Assembly (NCBI GenBank): GCA_907163375.1
Contig: CAJQUW010008641.1
Span: forward strand, 62,001 to 126,000
DNA from: Prostheceraeus crozeri
Taxonomy: Eukaryota; Platyhelminthes; Polycladida; Euryleptidae
Direction: 5' to 3'
Length of the DNA stretch: 64,000 nt
Within the stretch, counting starts at the first letter, position 1; every line of letters starts with the position of its first letter. The translations under genes were made by a program, and so were the position numbers. The notes below the pieces were generated by a model. That model was not told the origin of the DNA, did no database searches, and saw only the letters and a list, made by a program, of their open reading frames with translations. This document shows, in pieces, positions 31,621 to 44,296 of the stretch.

Positions 31621-33776
31621 CAGCTAGAGGGAGCAATGAATGTTGAAGTTGAGGCATCTGATAGTATAGGGTATGCGTTTGACATGGACAACCACTTCTC
31701 TTAGTCGGCTCACCAGGTTTGGGGTCGAATTTTTCGAATATGTCTGGTGTATGGTAGAGATCAACCAATTTTATCGTGCTTAACATTGCAATGAGCGTGC
31801 TGGATTGCCCACCGTGTTCTCTACTACAGGCATCTGGCAATATGATTGGATTGTGAGTCCATAATGTCAGACATAAAGGAATAATGACACATGATTTCGC
31901 TGAGCGCATTACATAAACAAAGTCACCGAAATGAGAGGAGGGCTGATTCAAATTTTGGCGCGAAACTATTTTAATGTTTTATCATTGTTATCTAAAATTA
32001 CAAGCTTGTCAAAGAAATTGATGAATTACAACAACTATGTTGTGGTTAATTCTTGTAAATTATTTTTTTTATCTCAAACAAAAATACTGCCGAACGAGCA
32101 TTGTTTTAGTGAACGCGAATTGGCCGGCGCGAATATGATAAGAGAGGTCACCTCTCTCGGTTATCTCAGCGAACTGTAGTAAATCTCGTGAGTTACTTCT
32201 ATAGAAGATTGCAGAGCTGCATTGTGTTACGTGAATCTCGCAAGAACGTGCTCTCAGCCAGAGCATAAGTAATGAATTATTTATGTTGAAGAAGTGTATC
32301 AGATATTTATGATTGTCCTATAACACGTCCTGTCGATTTCCAATTTTTGCGCGTATGTCTGGATGGAGTGTCGATATAAATAGGGAAATTTAATGCAAGC
32401 TTCAGGGAGGATATAATCAGTTTCAGTGGCTGTAAGAAATCTTTAATGTTAAAGGACTAGAGGGAAGGTAAATTTCTTGTATCTATTGAAGGACATCGCC
32501 GCTAATGGGGAATGTGAATTGAAATTCAATTTGAAAAATTAATGAATTAATACAGGGATCTCTAGTGCCATGAAATTTTAACTTGTGTACCATAATATCA
32601 TATCCCACAATGATCGATCGCTCAGAACCGGTTTGAAATTGGTAGTTTAGGTGCAATGCTCAGAATTCTGATGTCTGAAGTCCATGAATGTTGAAATAAT
32701 AGGGCTTGCTCTGACTGCGACCAGTGGACATAGCACTTCATTACTGAAAAATTACATGTTATTGCATGTATTTTCACATTATTACATAATCTGCCTTCAA
32801 GGTAAAATACATTTTGTGAAATGTAATTTTGTGAATGCTGAAACAAAGGGTTTTAAATAATTGATAACTAAAGCAAAACATTGCATGCATAGAATATTTT
32901 AAATTTGTATAATGTATGTCTGATGTCCACAATTATATACTTGTCATAGGATAACCCACTCACTCAATCATAGATGTGCGTCGCCATATACCATATTTTC
33001 TTATTCTCTTCATTGCTTTCATTAGCCTAAGTAGGCCTAAACACATTTTGCCTCTTGATATCTATGAAAATTTTGCCCTTCTCTACTCGACTCGAGGTTG
33101 AGAAAAGCCCGACTCGCAGGGCCCAGGTTTCTTTCCTTTTGATTTTGTTAACGGATTGTACGGGATTGCAAAATGCATGTGAATCAGTAGTAAGGAAATG
33201 CTTTCCGCTGCTGTTATGTGAACAAACTAATTGATCAGGCGAGTTAACTCATAAGAAGCTTATGCTCGATCATTCATTTAGTAAAAGCTGTCATTCCTCC
33301 ACGCTGTTGTTTTGCAATATGCGTCCAGCAACATATTTGCAATTTTGGTTTCTCCTTAACAATCTCTCCATCGGATATTAGTAATGTACTCAATGGTGAA
33401 TTGCTATATTTTAGGTCCATTTGCTGCTTTTGCTTTAACTACATACTTGTCTTATGGTTCGCGGTGACAACGACACTTCAGTTATCAGGAAATTCCAAAT
33501 GTTTTGCATTTAATGCATTCCCATTGATACTTGAATGTTCATCTTGATTTCCTCACTTGTTTAACCCGCTATATATATATGAGTAGACTAATCGACGCAT
33601 ACATCATTCTGGCTGATAGTGGCTAAACAATAATTTTCGGAGTCAATGAAGATAATTTTCATCAATAACTCATCTCTGACATCGCTATCATCACTGATTC
33701 GCTATGATGATCAGAACAAATCACACCACTTAATATTTCATTAATTACTGATGATAGAACTATCAGTTGCTTAATA
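31621..33776. other. Unassigned sequence
   Basis: A 126-codon minus frame at 31,571-31,951 partly reads the satellite end and has no recognisable domain. No other support for a gene. Confidence 0.45.
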
Positions 33777-34512
33777 GTCCGGGAGCTAGCGCGAAGTTGT
33801 GCAGGGAACGAGGTAGTACATAAAACTTTCACATGGCATAGTGCACCTCTAGCCTACTGCAACACTTCGCGTCTGCCGGATCAGATCATTTGCTTTTCAG
33901 AAATAGAGAGGATAACACAATCCTATGTATTTTGTGGTAAAATTGTGACATTTAAGGTGTTGACTCCATTTTTTCGAATTTTTGCTCATAAAAGTTACAC
34001 AAATTGGTATTTTGTTGAACTGGTTATCATAGAAATCATCTACAGATCATGATCTTTCAAATGAGCTGTCATTTTGTGACAGAGGATGAAGCAAAGTATA
34101 CAGACACTTTTCGCTAAAGTATATCAACAATTTTCCTGAAATTTCTATGTTAAAATTTGCAGTTACACCAACGAAAAGTGTCTGTTTGTACACTTTACTT
34201 CATCCTCTGTCACAAAATGACAGCTCATTTGAAAGATCATGATCTGTAGATGATTTCTATGATAACCAGTTCAACAAAATACCAATTTGTGTAACTTTTA
34301 TGAGCAAAAATTCGAAAAAATGGAGTCAACACCTTAAATGTCACAATTTTACCACAAAATACATAGGATTGTGTTATCCTCTCTATTTCTGAAAAGCAAA
34401 TGATCTGATCCGGCAGACGCGAAGTGTTGCAGTAGGTTAGAAGTGTACTATGCTATGTGAAAGTTTTATGTACTACCTCGTTCCCTGCACAACTTCGCGC
34501 TAGCTCCCGGAC
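33777..34512. mobile_element. Palindromic MITE (736 bp) at a TA site
   Basis: Arms of about 340 bp are near-perfect reverse complements (gtccgggagctagcgcgaag at the start) around a spacer of about 60 bp (34,112-34,170). TA flanks both ends (33,775-33,776 and 34,513-34,514), as for Tc1/mariner-type insertions. No coding capacity. Confidence 0.8.
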
Positions 34513-35554
34513 TATGATTATGATAGCGATATTGAATCTTCGAGTTTATCGCGAATCTCAAGTACTCTATTCATTTGATTTGTGTTTTGCATTGTCAAAT
34601 TCCAAACAGTTTTTGTATCAATCGCGCTTTGAAAAAGATAAATCAATTAGTACAAGATATCATTGAACAAACTTTACGTCGAGTATGGTAGATATACAGT
34701 GTACCTCATTTTTGACACAATGAAAATTAAAAATCATCAGCGCTCTGTTCGATTGATTGGAAACGCAGATGTAGCACTGATGACCTAAGATGACATTGCC
34801 AGCGTTCATGCTGAACGTATTGCATGCGACGAAGAAAGTGAAGATGGAGACATCTACGAAGAAGTGAAGGTTTTCCATTGCCTCTTGCTGTCCAGTCAAA
34901 TACGTTCCCAGACAATCCAGTGGTCCTCAACGCAGACCGAACACATAACATACCGGCATTCATCAGCGGACCACCATTTCCTTATTTGAACAATTGTTAA
35001 GCAACAAGATGTAATTTTCATAGGAAGCAGCTACATTGACAAGGCAAGCCTACTCTTTGCAATGTGGACTTGTGCTTTGACTATTTTCCGACTTCATCAG
35101 CAATGGATTCCAATGATCTGTATTGCTATGATACAGCCGTATGTCAATTTTAACGTATCTACCTGGGTCGACATTAAATTTGAATTTTGAATAAATTGAA
35201 TATTGCGGAAATCGGATTTCTATACGTTCTTCAAAGATTGAGAAGGTTATTTGATTAAGAAAAATTACGAAAATCAATGAATAAAAAATCTGAGAAATGA
35301 CGGGTTAATCTCATTACACACCGTGAATTTTAGTAATTATTCTTGATTTCCTAAATTACAGATATTTATTCGGTAAGTACTGATAGGGTCCTCATATACG
35401 GCTGCCTCCTTCCAGTTCCTTGCGGTGGCAACCTAGCATGTCCTCATTAATTATTGACGTAATTTACATCCGTCACATCTCCCTGTATCTATTATAATGA
35501 TTCCATGTCATGTTCACTTTCGAATCTTAATGGGCGTCCCATCTCTCTTTTCAG
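34513..35554. other. Unassigned sequence, possible upstream microexons
   Basis: Contains tyrosine-acidic reading frames on the + strand (GDIYEEVK near 34,850; SSYIDK at 35,026-35,043) and acceptor/donor pairs around 35,024-35,043 and 35,362-35,372. These could be small exons of the gene ending at 44,408, but the splice sites are weak. Confidence 0.25.
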
Positions 35555-35620
35555 ATGCATTTCAGTAAGTGCTATTTATAACGAGTTGCAGGGTGGATCT
35601 TACGATGAGCTAAGTCATAG
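35555..35620 (+). CDS. Penultimate exon of a putative host gene
   Basis: A 66-bp exon between ctctcttttcag and gtaagtg, both strong sites. The frame open through it reads CISVSAIYNELQGGSYDELS, then H, and ends with two bases (AG). These join the first base of the exon at 44,297 to make a codon (AGC) and continue in frame to a stop. The tyrosine motifs YNEL and YDEL are of the kind seen in cytoplasmic tails of receptors. The upstream exons are not identified, so the gene is unnamed. Confidence 0.5.
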
Positions 35621-36540
35621 GTAAGTGAACCTGTTTCTATTACGATAAGATGCCGGTATCGCATGACATGGGACCACATTGAAACACAAAGAGTTACATA
35701 CCGACACTTAGCGTACAGCCGCCAATCGGTTTTTAAAGAAGTCCTGATGGTAGTCCTGGAGCCTATTTCACTTATGACAAGAATTGACTTATACTTATCA
35801 TCTTATCTTATAATCTTATCGTCTTATATTCTAATGAGTGACTCATGCCCTAGTTCACTTAAGATCTTATGGACAAACTTAAGTAGAAAAGCCAAATCTT
35901 ATAATCTTATGAATATTTAAATCATAATCTTGCTTGTAAGACTACCCATTCGAAACGATAACGTAGATTTATCCAACAATGTTTTCATATATTGAATTGA
36001 ATTTTATGCACAAATGTAACTGAATCTTCAAATTAGAACACTCACATACATGTATTGTGTTTCTTCAGTAAGAGTTCTTTTTTCAGCAAATAGAATTCCT
36101 TTTTAGCATTTTGTGCTTCAGTCTTAACTTGAAGATATTTCATGTAACTTTCGTGTTGCAGCATAACTTGGGATCTTTCCGTTTCAATGTAGCTGGCGAA
36201 GGCGACTTGCGGAACACGATCAGCCGTTACAATTCTCGCTTTCTTGAACGGTGGAGAAGTCAGAAGACATCGTTGGATTCTGCGTCGGTGCTTCCGCTGT
36301 AGTCTCGAGTTCTTCAGTTAGCTGATCCATGAAAGAAGTGGACGACATGGCGAAGTCGGGTTTGAAATATTTGGGGTTATCTCTCCCCACGACGTCGAGA
36401 GCCCTTTCTAGCTCTTCGTTTTCTCGGAATGGTTCGCGGCCAGTAGAAGATTGATGTTTCTCTTTTGCCTTGATATACGTTAGTATCTTTTGAAGAATAT
36501 TTTCCCACTTCTTCAGCTTTTCATGCCCATATTCGTCGGC

Positions 36541-37737
36541 GTTTTTTTTTTTTTTTTTTTTTATTGAATTTTCACCCCTAGCACAGCTATGAGCCATGAA
36601 CGAAGCTAGGGGTTACTCAATGAAAAACTAATAAATTGTATTACTTTAAATAAATAAAAGAAAAAAAACAGATCTTCTAATCTGATTAAGCTGTCCCCAT
36701 CAGAAACCTATTCGCACGCCTCTTGAAAGTATCAAGATTGTATTGGTCAGGGAAAGTGGTCTGGGGAAGCTGATTCCAAAGCTGTGCCGTGCGAACAAAA
36801 AAGCTTTTCGAGCGACTCACAGTACGTGCGCGTTCTAAGCTCACATTATAGCATGTGAGTGCATTAGCTCTGCGTGTGCTTCTGGAGAAGATCTTAGGTT
36901 TGGGTACGCACTCATTTACTGCAGAGCTGCTTCTACCGAAATAGTACCTGTAAAAGAGACTGAGTGAAGCAACATCCCGTCTGACGGAGAGCGGCTGCAA
37001 CTTGCTAGCAAGTTTTTCACCCATGAGATTCTTGACACGTTTCTCAACCCGTTCAAGGAGGTTAAGATGCGTTTGTGGGGCGCCTGCCCACAGATGACAA
37101 CAATACTCCATCAGAGGACGAATAGTGGACTTGTAAAGATAGCAGACAGTCTGTGGTGGAAGATAGCTGCTGGCACGATAGAGACTACCAATGCGTTGAG
37201 CTGCCTGCTTGCTAATGGATTGGATGTACGGTTTCCATGACAAGTCTTTCGTAACCGCCAATCCAAGGAATGAGATGGAATCTTGTTCTCTGATCCTATT
37301 ATCTGACATCTTAATGCTATGATCATCATCTCCTTTAAGTCGTGAGTGCAGAATACTCTGAGTTTTTGAAGGATTGAAGGAAACAAGCCAATTGGCGCCC
37401 CATTCTGAGACCCTGCGTAAGTCTTCATTAAGAACGTCGCATAACTGCTGACATTGCTGAGTGTTTTTAGCGAGTCGCTCATTGGAATTGAAGAGTGTTG
37501 TGTCATCTGCATACATCACCAATTTACTCACTAGGCAGTCTGGGAGGTCGTTGATGTACAGCAGAAAAAGAGTGGGTCCCAAAATTGACCCTTGAGGAAC
37601 TCCTGCATTGACAAACTTGGTGGAAGACTTTTGGCCATCTAAGACGACAGATATCTGCCGGTCACTAAGGAAAGAAGCAAGAAGTTTGTGCAGTTGATCA
37701 GCAACTCCATAGGACTTTAGCTTCATAGGACTTTTTA
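36541..37737 (-). mobile_element. 5'-truncated non-LTR retrotransposon (LINE)
   Basis: About 1.2 kb with an A-tail (T-run at 36,542-36,562) and only the C-terminal half of a reverse transcriptase. It sits in the Harbinger Myb-like gene. The target duplication merges with the A-tail (at least AAAAC) and cannot be measured exactly. Confidence 0.8.
36686..37726 (-). pseudogene. LINE reverse transcriptase, C-terminal part (346 aa)
   Basis: The open frame has [11 protein letters not shown] (residues 41-51) and MYADDTTLF (71-79), the template-grip and catalytic motifs of a reverse transcriptase, then the thumb region ([17 protein letters not shown]) and a C-terminal WNQLPQ segment common in Jockey/I/CR1-type LINEs. 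The fingers with the first catalytic Asp and the endonuclease are missing because of 5' truncation. The rest is uninterrupted, which suggests a fairly recent insertion. Confidence 0.8.
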
Positions 37738-38168
37738 GTTTTGATTACTGAGTAATGAACATGTGAAAGTTTCCTCTATATAATTCCATGCACTAGTTTT
37801 GTCACTTTTCGAAATGTCTGCAGAAAATGAATCGTAGATGATATTATACCTCTCTTTAATGAGGCTGATCAAAAGAAGGGTTTGAGAGTCGGTAAATTTC
37901 TTTGCAACCATATTGCGCTCCGTGAATTATAACGACGGATCGTAGTTTGAAAGCGTGACTGGAAAACTTGTTACCAATCCCCAAACCTTAATAGAGAAGA
38001 CACACGTGACGTCAATATCTCAAGTATATAGATAACTGAAGCGCCGGTTAAATTTACGCTAGCGCGCACGGTTGTTTTGGGCCAATCACTGTATTATTCG
38101 AATGCCTTACACCCTTGTACGTCACCCAGTTATTCACAAACAATTCGCATTATTGGCAAGTCTTCACA

Positions 38169-39212
38169 ATGACGTTACTCACTTCATCAGACAAAATGAA
38201 TAGTCTACCGAGACTTATTCGTGCATCACGTGACTTCAGTGATCTTGGTATTTTACTTGAATTTGAAAGTAATGAAACAAGTGTACGTCTCATGCCGGAC
38301 TTGAGCGACCCACAGTTCTATGAAGAATTTCGATTTTCAAGACACCATGCTTCCATACTCATCAATCATTTAAAGGTCAATTTACGAGACTTCCATAATT
38401 TTAATCGTGGATTATCTAAAGAGACAGCCATCTTACTTACTCTTCAATGGCTTGGCACCGGAAACTATTTATGGAACGTACGTCGAGTTGGAGAATGTTC
38501 GACTACTACGGTTTGGCGGTGTGTTTGGGCAGTGATAGATGCCATCGCTTCTCCATCAATGATCAATGAGTGTTTATCGTGGCCTACAGGGCGTTCTGCT
38601 GAAAGACATACGAATTATTTCAATGAGAAGTACCATCTCGTTAACATACTTGGTGTTGTTGACGGAACTCACATTAGAATTCAGCGTCCAAAATCTCATC
38701 CACACGAACATGTTTTTGTTAACAGAAAACAATACCATTCTCTAAATGCGCAAGTTATTTGTGGTGCTAATTATTAAATAATTCACGCTGATGTATCCTG
38801 CGTTGGATCTACACACGGCGCTCGAATGTGGGAATATTCTGATGTTCCACAATTGATCAAAGAGGAAAACTTATCGCTTCTCGGTGACAGCGCTTATCCA
38901 TGTCGATGGTATCCACTTACTCCCTATGATTCTACATTCGCTAATATGTTGAGCGACAGGCAAAGAACTTTTCAGAGACGTATTCTCGCAGCACGTCAAA
39001 ATGTTGAGCAAACAATTGGTATCCTCAAACAGCGGTTTAACGTTCTTCGGCCAGCTCGATACGAACTAACAAAGGTGCCTAAAGTGGTTATTGCATGTTG
39101 TGTTCTGCACAACATCTGCAGGAAGTTGAAGATTCCCGTTCATCCTTCTCAGTTGTCAAACAGCGAAGATGATTCGCCTCGTCAAGAAACAGCCATCATC
39201 CACATCAAGTAG
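38169..39212 (+). pseudogene. Harbinger (DDE_Tnp_4, HARBI1-like) transposase with one stop
   Basis: ATG at 38,169. The catalytic triad is present: D in ILGVVDGTHI, D in LLGDSAYP, E in NVEQTIGILKQRF. The motif around RCVWAVIDAI and the C-terminal CCVLHNIC also fit. A single in-frame TAA at 38,776-38,778 (after VICGANY) splits the gene; the frame then continues through GSTHGARMW, where HDS would be usual. The length, about 347 codons, is normal. It is probably a recently inactivated copy. Confidence 0.8.
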
Positions 39213-39483
39213 GTAATACTGTGTGACAAAACTATATTGACCAATATATGTAATGTCCAGCCTTTTATTTTATTCATAAGGCAACATTTTCATTCCTAAT
39301 AACATTCTTAAGTTTTCTCTGGGTAACATAAGTAGTGAAATTAGAACATAAGATTATAAGTGGAAAGCTCAATAACTTAAGTGAACTTTATAAGATTATA
39401 AGCTAAAAACATAAGATCATAAGATAAGATCTGTAGCTAAAAGTATAAGATTTTAAGATAAGATGATAAGTGAAATAGGGTCC

Positions 39484-42400
39484 TGATTAGCAGGTGCTCC
39501 CATACTTATTCAGTTGGTACTATCTCAATTGCACCCTTCGGAAGCTACCATAATTACACTATTTCACAATAATCTGAGGTTTGAAGCGGGCTTCCAGATG
39601 AATGCAATACATTAATGCAGATGCCTTTTATCCGTTTTGGCAGATGATCTCTTTTTATTGTATGTATTTTACTTTGTAAGTCTCGTTGTGATTTCAAATA
39701 TTGTTGCAGGTTCACCGCTCATTGTGATCTGAATAAAAATACTTCCTTTCTTCATCGACACCATTGTCCGATTCCAGAGGGCATTCATCTTCAACTGGTG
39801 TCTGTTCATCACTCGCACAGGGCATGCATCGCACTGTATCGAGGACTAAGCCACACCTTGAAATAATCGAAAATCCCTAAACAAAGAGTTGAATTCCTAG
39901 TTCTTTTGCGCTCAGCTGGTATTTGGAATTAATACATAAAGATGAATCACTTAATTTATGTGTGAAAATGATGCGTTTTGGCACTAAAGCAACTGCTACA
40001 TGTAGGCCATTTATTCATTTTTGCTATACTTGCATGTTAACAATTGTGCTACTTTTTGGACAGGAAATGTACTACTTTGTACTACTTTTTGGGCTTGCAC
40101 ATTTGTTAGACATCCTGTATTAAGCATAATCCCGATTTCTTTCAACTCCTATATTTCGGAGCATTTCTAAATATGCTCCTGTCTCACGAATTTTCCTTGA
40201 AACATTAAAGAAAAATTGCACTCTTATTGAGTGACGGATAGCATTTTGTTCACGTGGTAGACGCGCATAACAACAATGAATATGAATTTAAAAATCCGTG
40301 TACAAAGCATTGCTGTTGCATAATTTGAATGCAGAGCTATCAGATAGTTTAATTCATGCAATTTTGTCTGAAAGTGCCCGGATAGTTTCTCTTAAATATA
40401 GGCTCCAACATGAATGCATCAGCAATTTTTTTAATTAATGCTGCATGACATGCTGGAAAAATGATTACTTATACTACAACTATGTATAGTTTCAAGTTGA
40501 CTTCTGTGATATCATAGCTTAGATTGTTGCAGTCATTCCTGGTGGTCTCGATACGAAGCTGAACTCCTTCATCCGTGTCAAAGGGTACCGTAACGCGGTT
40601 AGTTTAGCGCAGGTGGTCAGTATATCACTGATATCATCGCTATATATTTCGCTGTTCATCTTTCAGAGGAGGTCAGAGCGTTTTGACTAAATTTTTAAAT
40701 ATCTCCAGACTTACATCTAACTGATTGTAGGTATCAAGGTCGAACATGTACAATTTATAAACGTAAGATTGTTGAAGGTGGTCGAAGAACAATGTAACTG
40801 GAAGTAGGTATTTGGTAAAAATGCATGAAACTTTAATAGAAATCTCAACCAATTAAAAACATCCAATTTGCATGAGCAGCAGTGCTTTCATTATCAAACT
40901 TTTCAGGTGCTTAGATCTACAAAATTGACAGCTGTGTCATTCAAAGTTTAAAAGATAAAAGTATAGCAAAAGCATACAGACATAGCAATATTGTCATAGA
41001 ACTTGAGCTTGTGTTTAAGTCATTGACTCCTAGATATATAACACTTATGTTACATATCTAGGAGTCCATGTTTTAAGCATAGACTTCTAAATTTCTCTGG
41101 ACAGATAGGTTGAAATTGGCTTATACATGATCAGACATGGACTCCTAAATATTTATTCCCTTACAAATAGACTGTCAATAAGCATAATCAACATTTTGGG
41201 GAACAGGTTGCCTGCCAGCACAGCATGTATGTATATTTATGTACATTAGGAGTTAGGACGCATGAGCCTAAACATGCTTATGCGCTAAACGCATGTGCTA
41301 CACCTCCGCGTTATTTGCTAATTTTGCGATTTTTCTTCTAACAACTTCCTCAGAACTGAGGCATTTGAGATTTCATGAACAAATATCTTACACATGCTGT
41401 TGAAAAATTTTACGAAGTAATCGGAAATGTGATGATATTCAGCGATAGTCTGAGCATCGTCCTTTCATTTTTTAAAGAAAGATACTATTTTCTTAGACAA
41501 TTATTCGGTTTCAATTATAACGTGTATAACCTGGAAAGATAGTTTTTCTTCGCTATTCTCACAAATAAAGTTTTTATATGAACATTAATAAACTATTGTT
41601 TGATCTCATACAATACCCTCCAGCAAGGAATGTATAGTTGAAGCACAGATACGTTTGGTGGAAAAGACTTCCCATGATGAATTTGGTCAAAAGTTATAAA
41701 GCTTCAGGATGTGGAACATCGCTAACTCACTATTTGTGACATTACACTCACGACCAGTGTTGCCACTCGTGGCAATAATTATTGCTTGGCAATATATTCA
41801 CAATTTGTGGCAATATGCAATAATTATCTGATAGTTAATTGTAGTTGGCAATATTTTTCAGATTTATAACGATGATGATACTGTGAAAAGAAATTTTTGA
41901 TTTGATGGGCATGTTTTTGAGATAGTTAGATAGGTCTATTGAAAAGAATTACGCGAGTCACTGTTATATCGAATGTAAAACCTATTATTCACAATACTTG
42001 ATCGCTGGTCTCTGAGACTGTACCACATCAATACGAGACATCATTATACTCGAGTCCAATATTCCCACATTCTGGCTGTCAGAATAGCTAGATATGAGAG
42101 GAAGAAAGTCGGTATATTTCATTAACTTTTTAACTTCGGCTCCAGTAAAATTATGAGCTAAGTTTTGTCAAATGCGTGAAAATGAAATATGTTTATAAAC
42201 GCCAGCCGCTATTTTTATACTCGTACATAGTTTATGTCACCGGTATGTTTTTAAGAACTTCCTTCTAACGAAGTTAATCCCTTTTTAGTTGATCGCTCAG
42301 AACGATGGCGCAGATCGTTCAAAGAGATGTCTCACTTTGAAAGATCGGGAAATTAAGAAATCGTAGTCAAAATAGGGGGTAGCTGTCTCCCCGATATAAA

Positions 42401-42861
42401 TCCGAGACCTATTCATGAATCCTGGAAAATGGTTTTCCAGTTTCTGTAGAAACCCTGGTTACACCGTCATTGCATTTCGGTTCACAACCAGCAACGGTAT
42501 ACTGCATTTGCTTGCATTTTGCATTCAAATAAACTGCAAAATTCAATCTTTTGCAGCATAAATGTTGGTTGGCCTGAACATGTATAAAATGATCTCAAAT
42601 TTTACTCACCTATCTGTCCAGAGAAATTTTGAAGTCAATGGTTTAAGTATAGGACGGTATACTAGAAAAAACAGGTAATAGATTTGGCATAGTTTCTTAG
42701 GAATTTCATAGATAGATAGATGGTTTGTTATTAAGCATTCAATTTAGGAATAAAGGATTCAATGAAATATATTTTTTTTAGTTTTTCTTAAAATATTATT
42801 TCTGTCATTGATATTATAAAATGGAAAAATGATATATTACTTCATTCATCAATGTGCTTAC
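39484..42861. other. Unassigned intronic sequence
   Basis: No domain-bearing frame. It holds a small hairpin (41,027-41,068) and a run of tggcaataatt/tggcaatat words at 41,762-41,850. Confidence 0.5.
41027..41068. repeat. Short inverted repeat
   Basis: gactcctagatatataaca is followed three bases later by its near-perfect reverse complement; arms are 19 bp with one mismatch. Confidence 0.7.
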
Positions 42862-43389
42862 TTAATTCAATTTTAATTGTATACTGGGACTCTTTTCTCT
42901 AATACTATTTTTGGACTCGCCGATGTATGCAAGAACATAAAGAACATTTTGGTTTGCACAATTAATATTATGTTTTATATGGAATACTTCTCCGTTAAAA
43001 TTACATTTGGTTGCGGAAAATGTTGTTTTGTTTTTATCAAACTTTGATTTACGCAACAATCGTTTTAAATTCATTGGAGTTGCTGATGGGAGAAATATTG
43101 ACATTACTGGAGTTATAAGTATGAACAAAAGGTACAATACTTTCCGGAAAAATGTTTCAAGTATAGAGATCCCAACTTTTGAATGAAAAATCTGAAGTCG
43201 AACCCGAAAGCATTTTTTGTTCATACTGATCACCCTAGTAATGTCAATATTTCTCCTAAGATCAACTCCTCTGAATTGAAAGCGATTGTTATATAAATTA
43301 GTTGAACATAAACGAAACAACATTTTCCGTAACCAAATGTAATGATTTGAGGTGTGGTTCGTGCGATTACATACTTGAAGGACAAACAT
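42862..43389 (-). pseudogene. GIY-YIG (Penelope-like) fragment, minus copy
   Basis: Near its end the frame reads HNINCANQNVLYVLAYIGES then KNSIREKS, a GIY-YIG core. The rest of the 175-codon frame (Asn/Phe/Leu-rich) is not recognisable. Its core is the inverted copy of 43,405-43,500. Confidence 0.45.
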
Positions 43390-43404
43390 ATAATGTAAAC
43401 GGAA

Positions 43405-43660
43405 ACTATTCTATGTAAAACATAATATTAATTGTGTAACCAAAAATGTTACTTATGTACATCGGCGAGACCACAAACAGTATTCGAGAAAGAGTCCGAC
43501 TACACAAAGAGCATTTCAAGATTCCAGAATATCTTAAAATAAAATTAAGTAAACATATTGATGAATGTGTTGATAGATTTTTTCCCATTTCATAAAATCA
43601 ATGATGCAAATGATATTCTACTCCTCGAATCATGGATTGTACAAGCGAAATTGTTTTTAC
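43405..43660 (+). pseudogene. GIY-YIG (Penelope-like) fragment, plus copy
   Basis: After KHNINCVTKNVTYV a one-base shift leads to LMYIGETTNSIRERVRLHKE, then KIPEYLKIKLSKHIDEC and, after a further shift, KINDANDILLLESWIVQAK. These match the body and last helix of a GIY-YIG domain. It forms an inverted pair with the minus copy. It is decayed. Confidence 0.55.
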
Positions 43661-44296
43661 AGATTGGAAAGAGCCAAGTAAATTGTTAGAATTTATAGTT
43701 TCTTATTACTGCAATATCTTTCTCCTACTATCCGTAGGTATCATCAGGCAGTTAGTGAATGATTTACAGAACAAAATATTCCCAATACAAACGAAATGAA
43801 AGATCCCGGCGGGTGAAAGTTATCCCTGTTCCGCTGTGTTTTGTTTGTTGTGTCAGTAAATATGAATTAGAAGATATTAAGAGTTAGAAAATATGGAATT
43901 ATCGTTTCAAGAAGTTGGTCGTATCTAATATCTTAAAACCGTGGCCATTCTATGGCATTTTAAAACAGACAATCTTTTACTTCTTGTTTCATCACAGTTT
44001 CCAAATTCTGTATGTTCATTCCTGACGTTTTACCGTGTCCTATCTCAATGCTTACTTACTATTGCCAGTTCTCCAATTTTTTTAGCATATCATTCTTTTT
44101 TCCGATTAATGCATTATATATTTCCTGATGTTCCATTTAAATTCTGATACGTCGATGGAGGCCGAAACACCACGCCATCTCTTTTTAGCTTATGTAGATA
44201 TTTCACTCTTTTGGTTGTACATATAAGCATGTTCATACTTAATGATGCTGTCGTAGCTCTTCTGCTTGTTTCATAAGCATTGAGTTTCTTTTTCAG
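43661..44296. other. Unassigned end of the large intron
   Basis: AT-rich with only short frames. It ends in the acceptor gagtttctttttcag. Confidence 0.5.

Larger units (their letters stand above)
36220..37911 (-). pseudogene. Harbinger Myb/SANT-like DNA-binding gene, split by a LINE
   Basis: The N-terminal part (37,911-37,738) reads MVAKKFTDSQTLLLISLIKE and ...TSAWNYIEETF, matching the first helices of a Myb/SANT-like domain. The C-terminal part (36,540-36,220) begins ADEYGHEKLKKWENILQ, the third helix with its conserved KW, followed by TGREP and an acidic tail. Skipping 36,541-37,737 leaves 58 plus 106 codons exactly in frame, so the gene was apparently intact before the insertion. In this superfamily the protein helps bring the transposase to the nucleus and to DNA. 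Confidence 0.65.
35758..39483. mobile_element. PIF/Harbinger DNA transposon (carrying a nested LINE)
   Basis: The two divergent genes typical of this superfamily are present: a Myb/SANT-like gene on the minus strand and a DDE transposase on the plus strand. The ends are inverted (ggagcctatttcacttat at the left; ggaccctatttcacttat as the reverse complement of the right). Just inside both ends are runs of cttatcttataatctta-like words. The expected 3-bp duplication is not clear. The element lies in the large intron of the putative host gene. Confidence 0.75.

Noticed and set aside
31571..31951. 126-codon minus-strand frame after the 175-bp array
   Set aside because: It partly reads the satellite, with no domain and no splice support.
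34727..34963. Cys- or Phe-rich minus-strand frames near 34.7-34.9 kb
   Set aside because: Two frames overlap on the same strand without a domain; the + strand looks slightly more coding-like.
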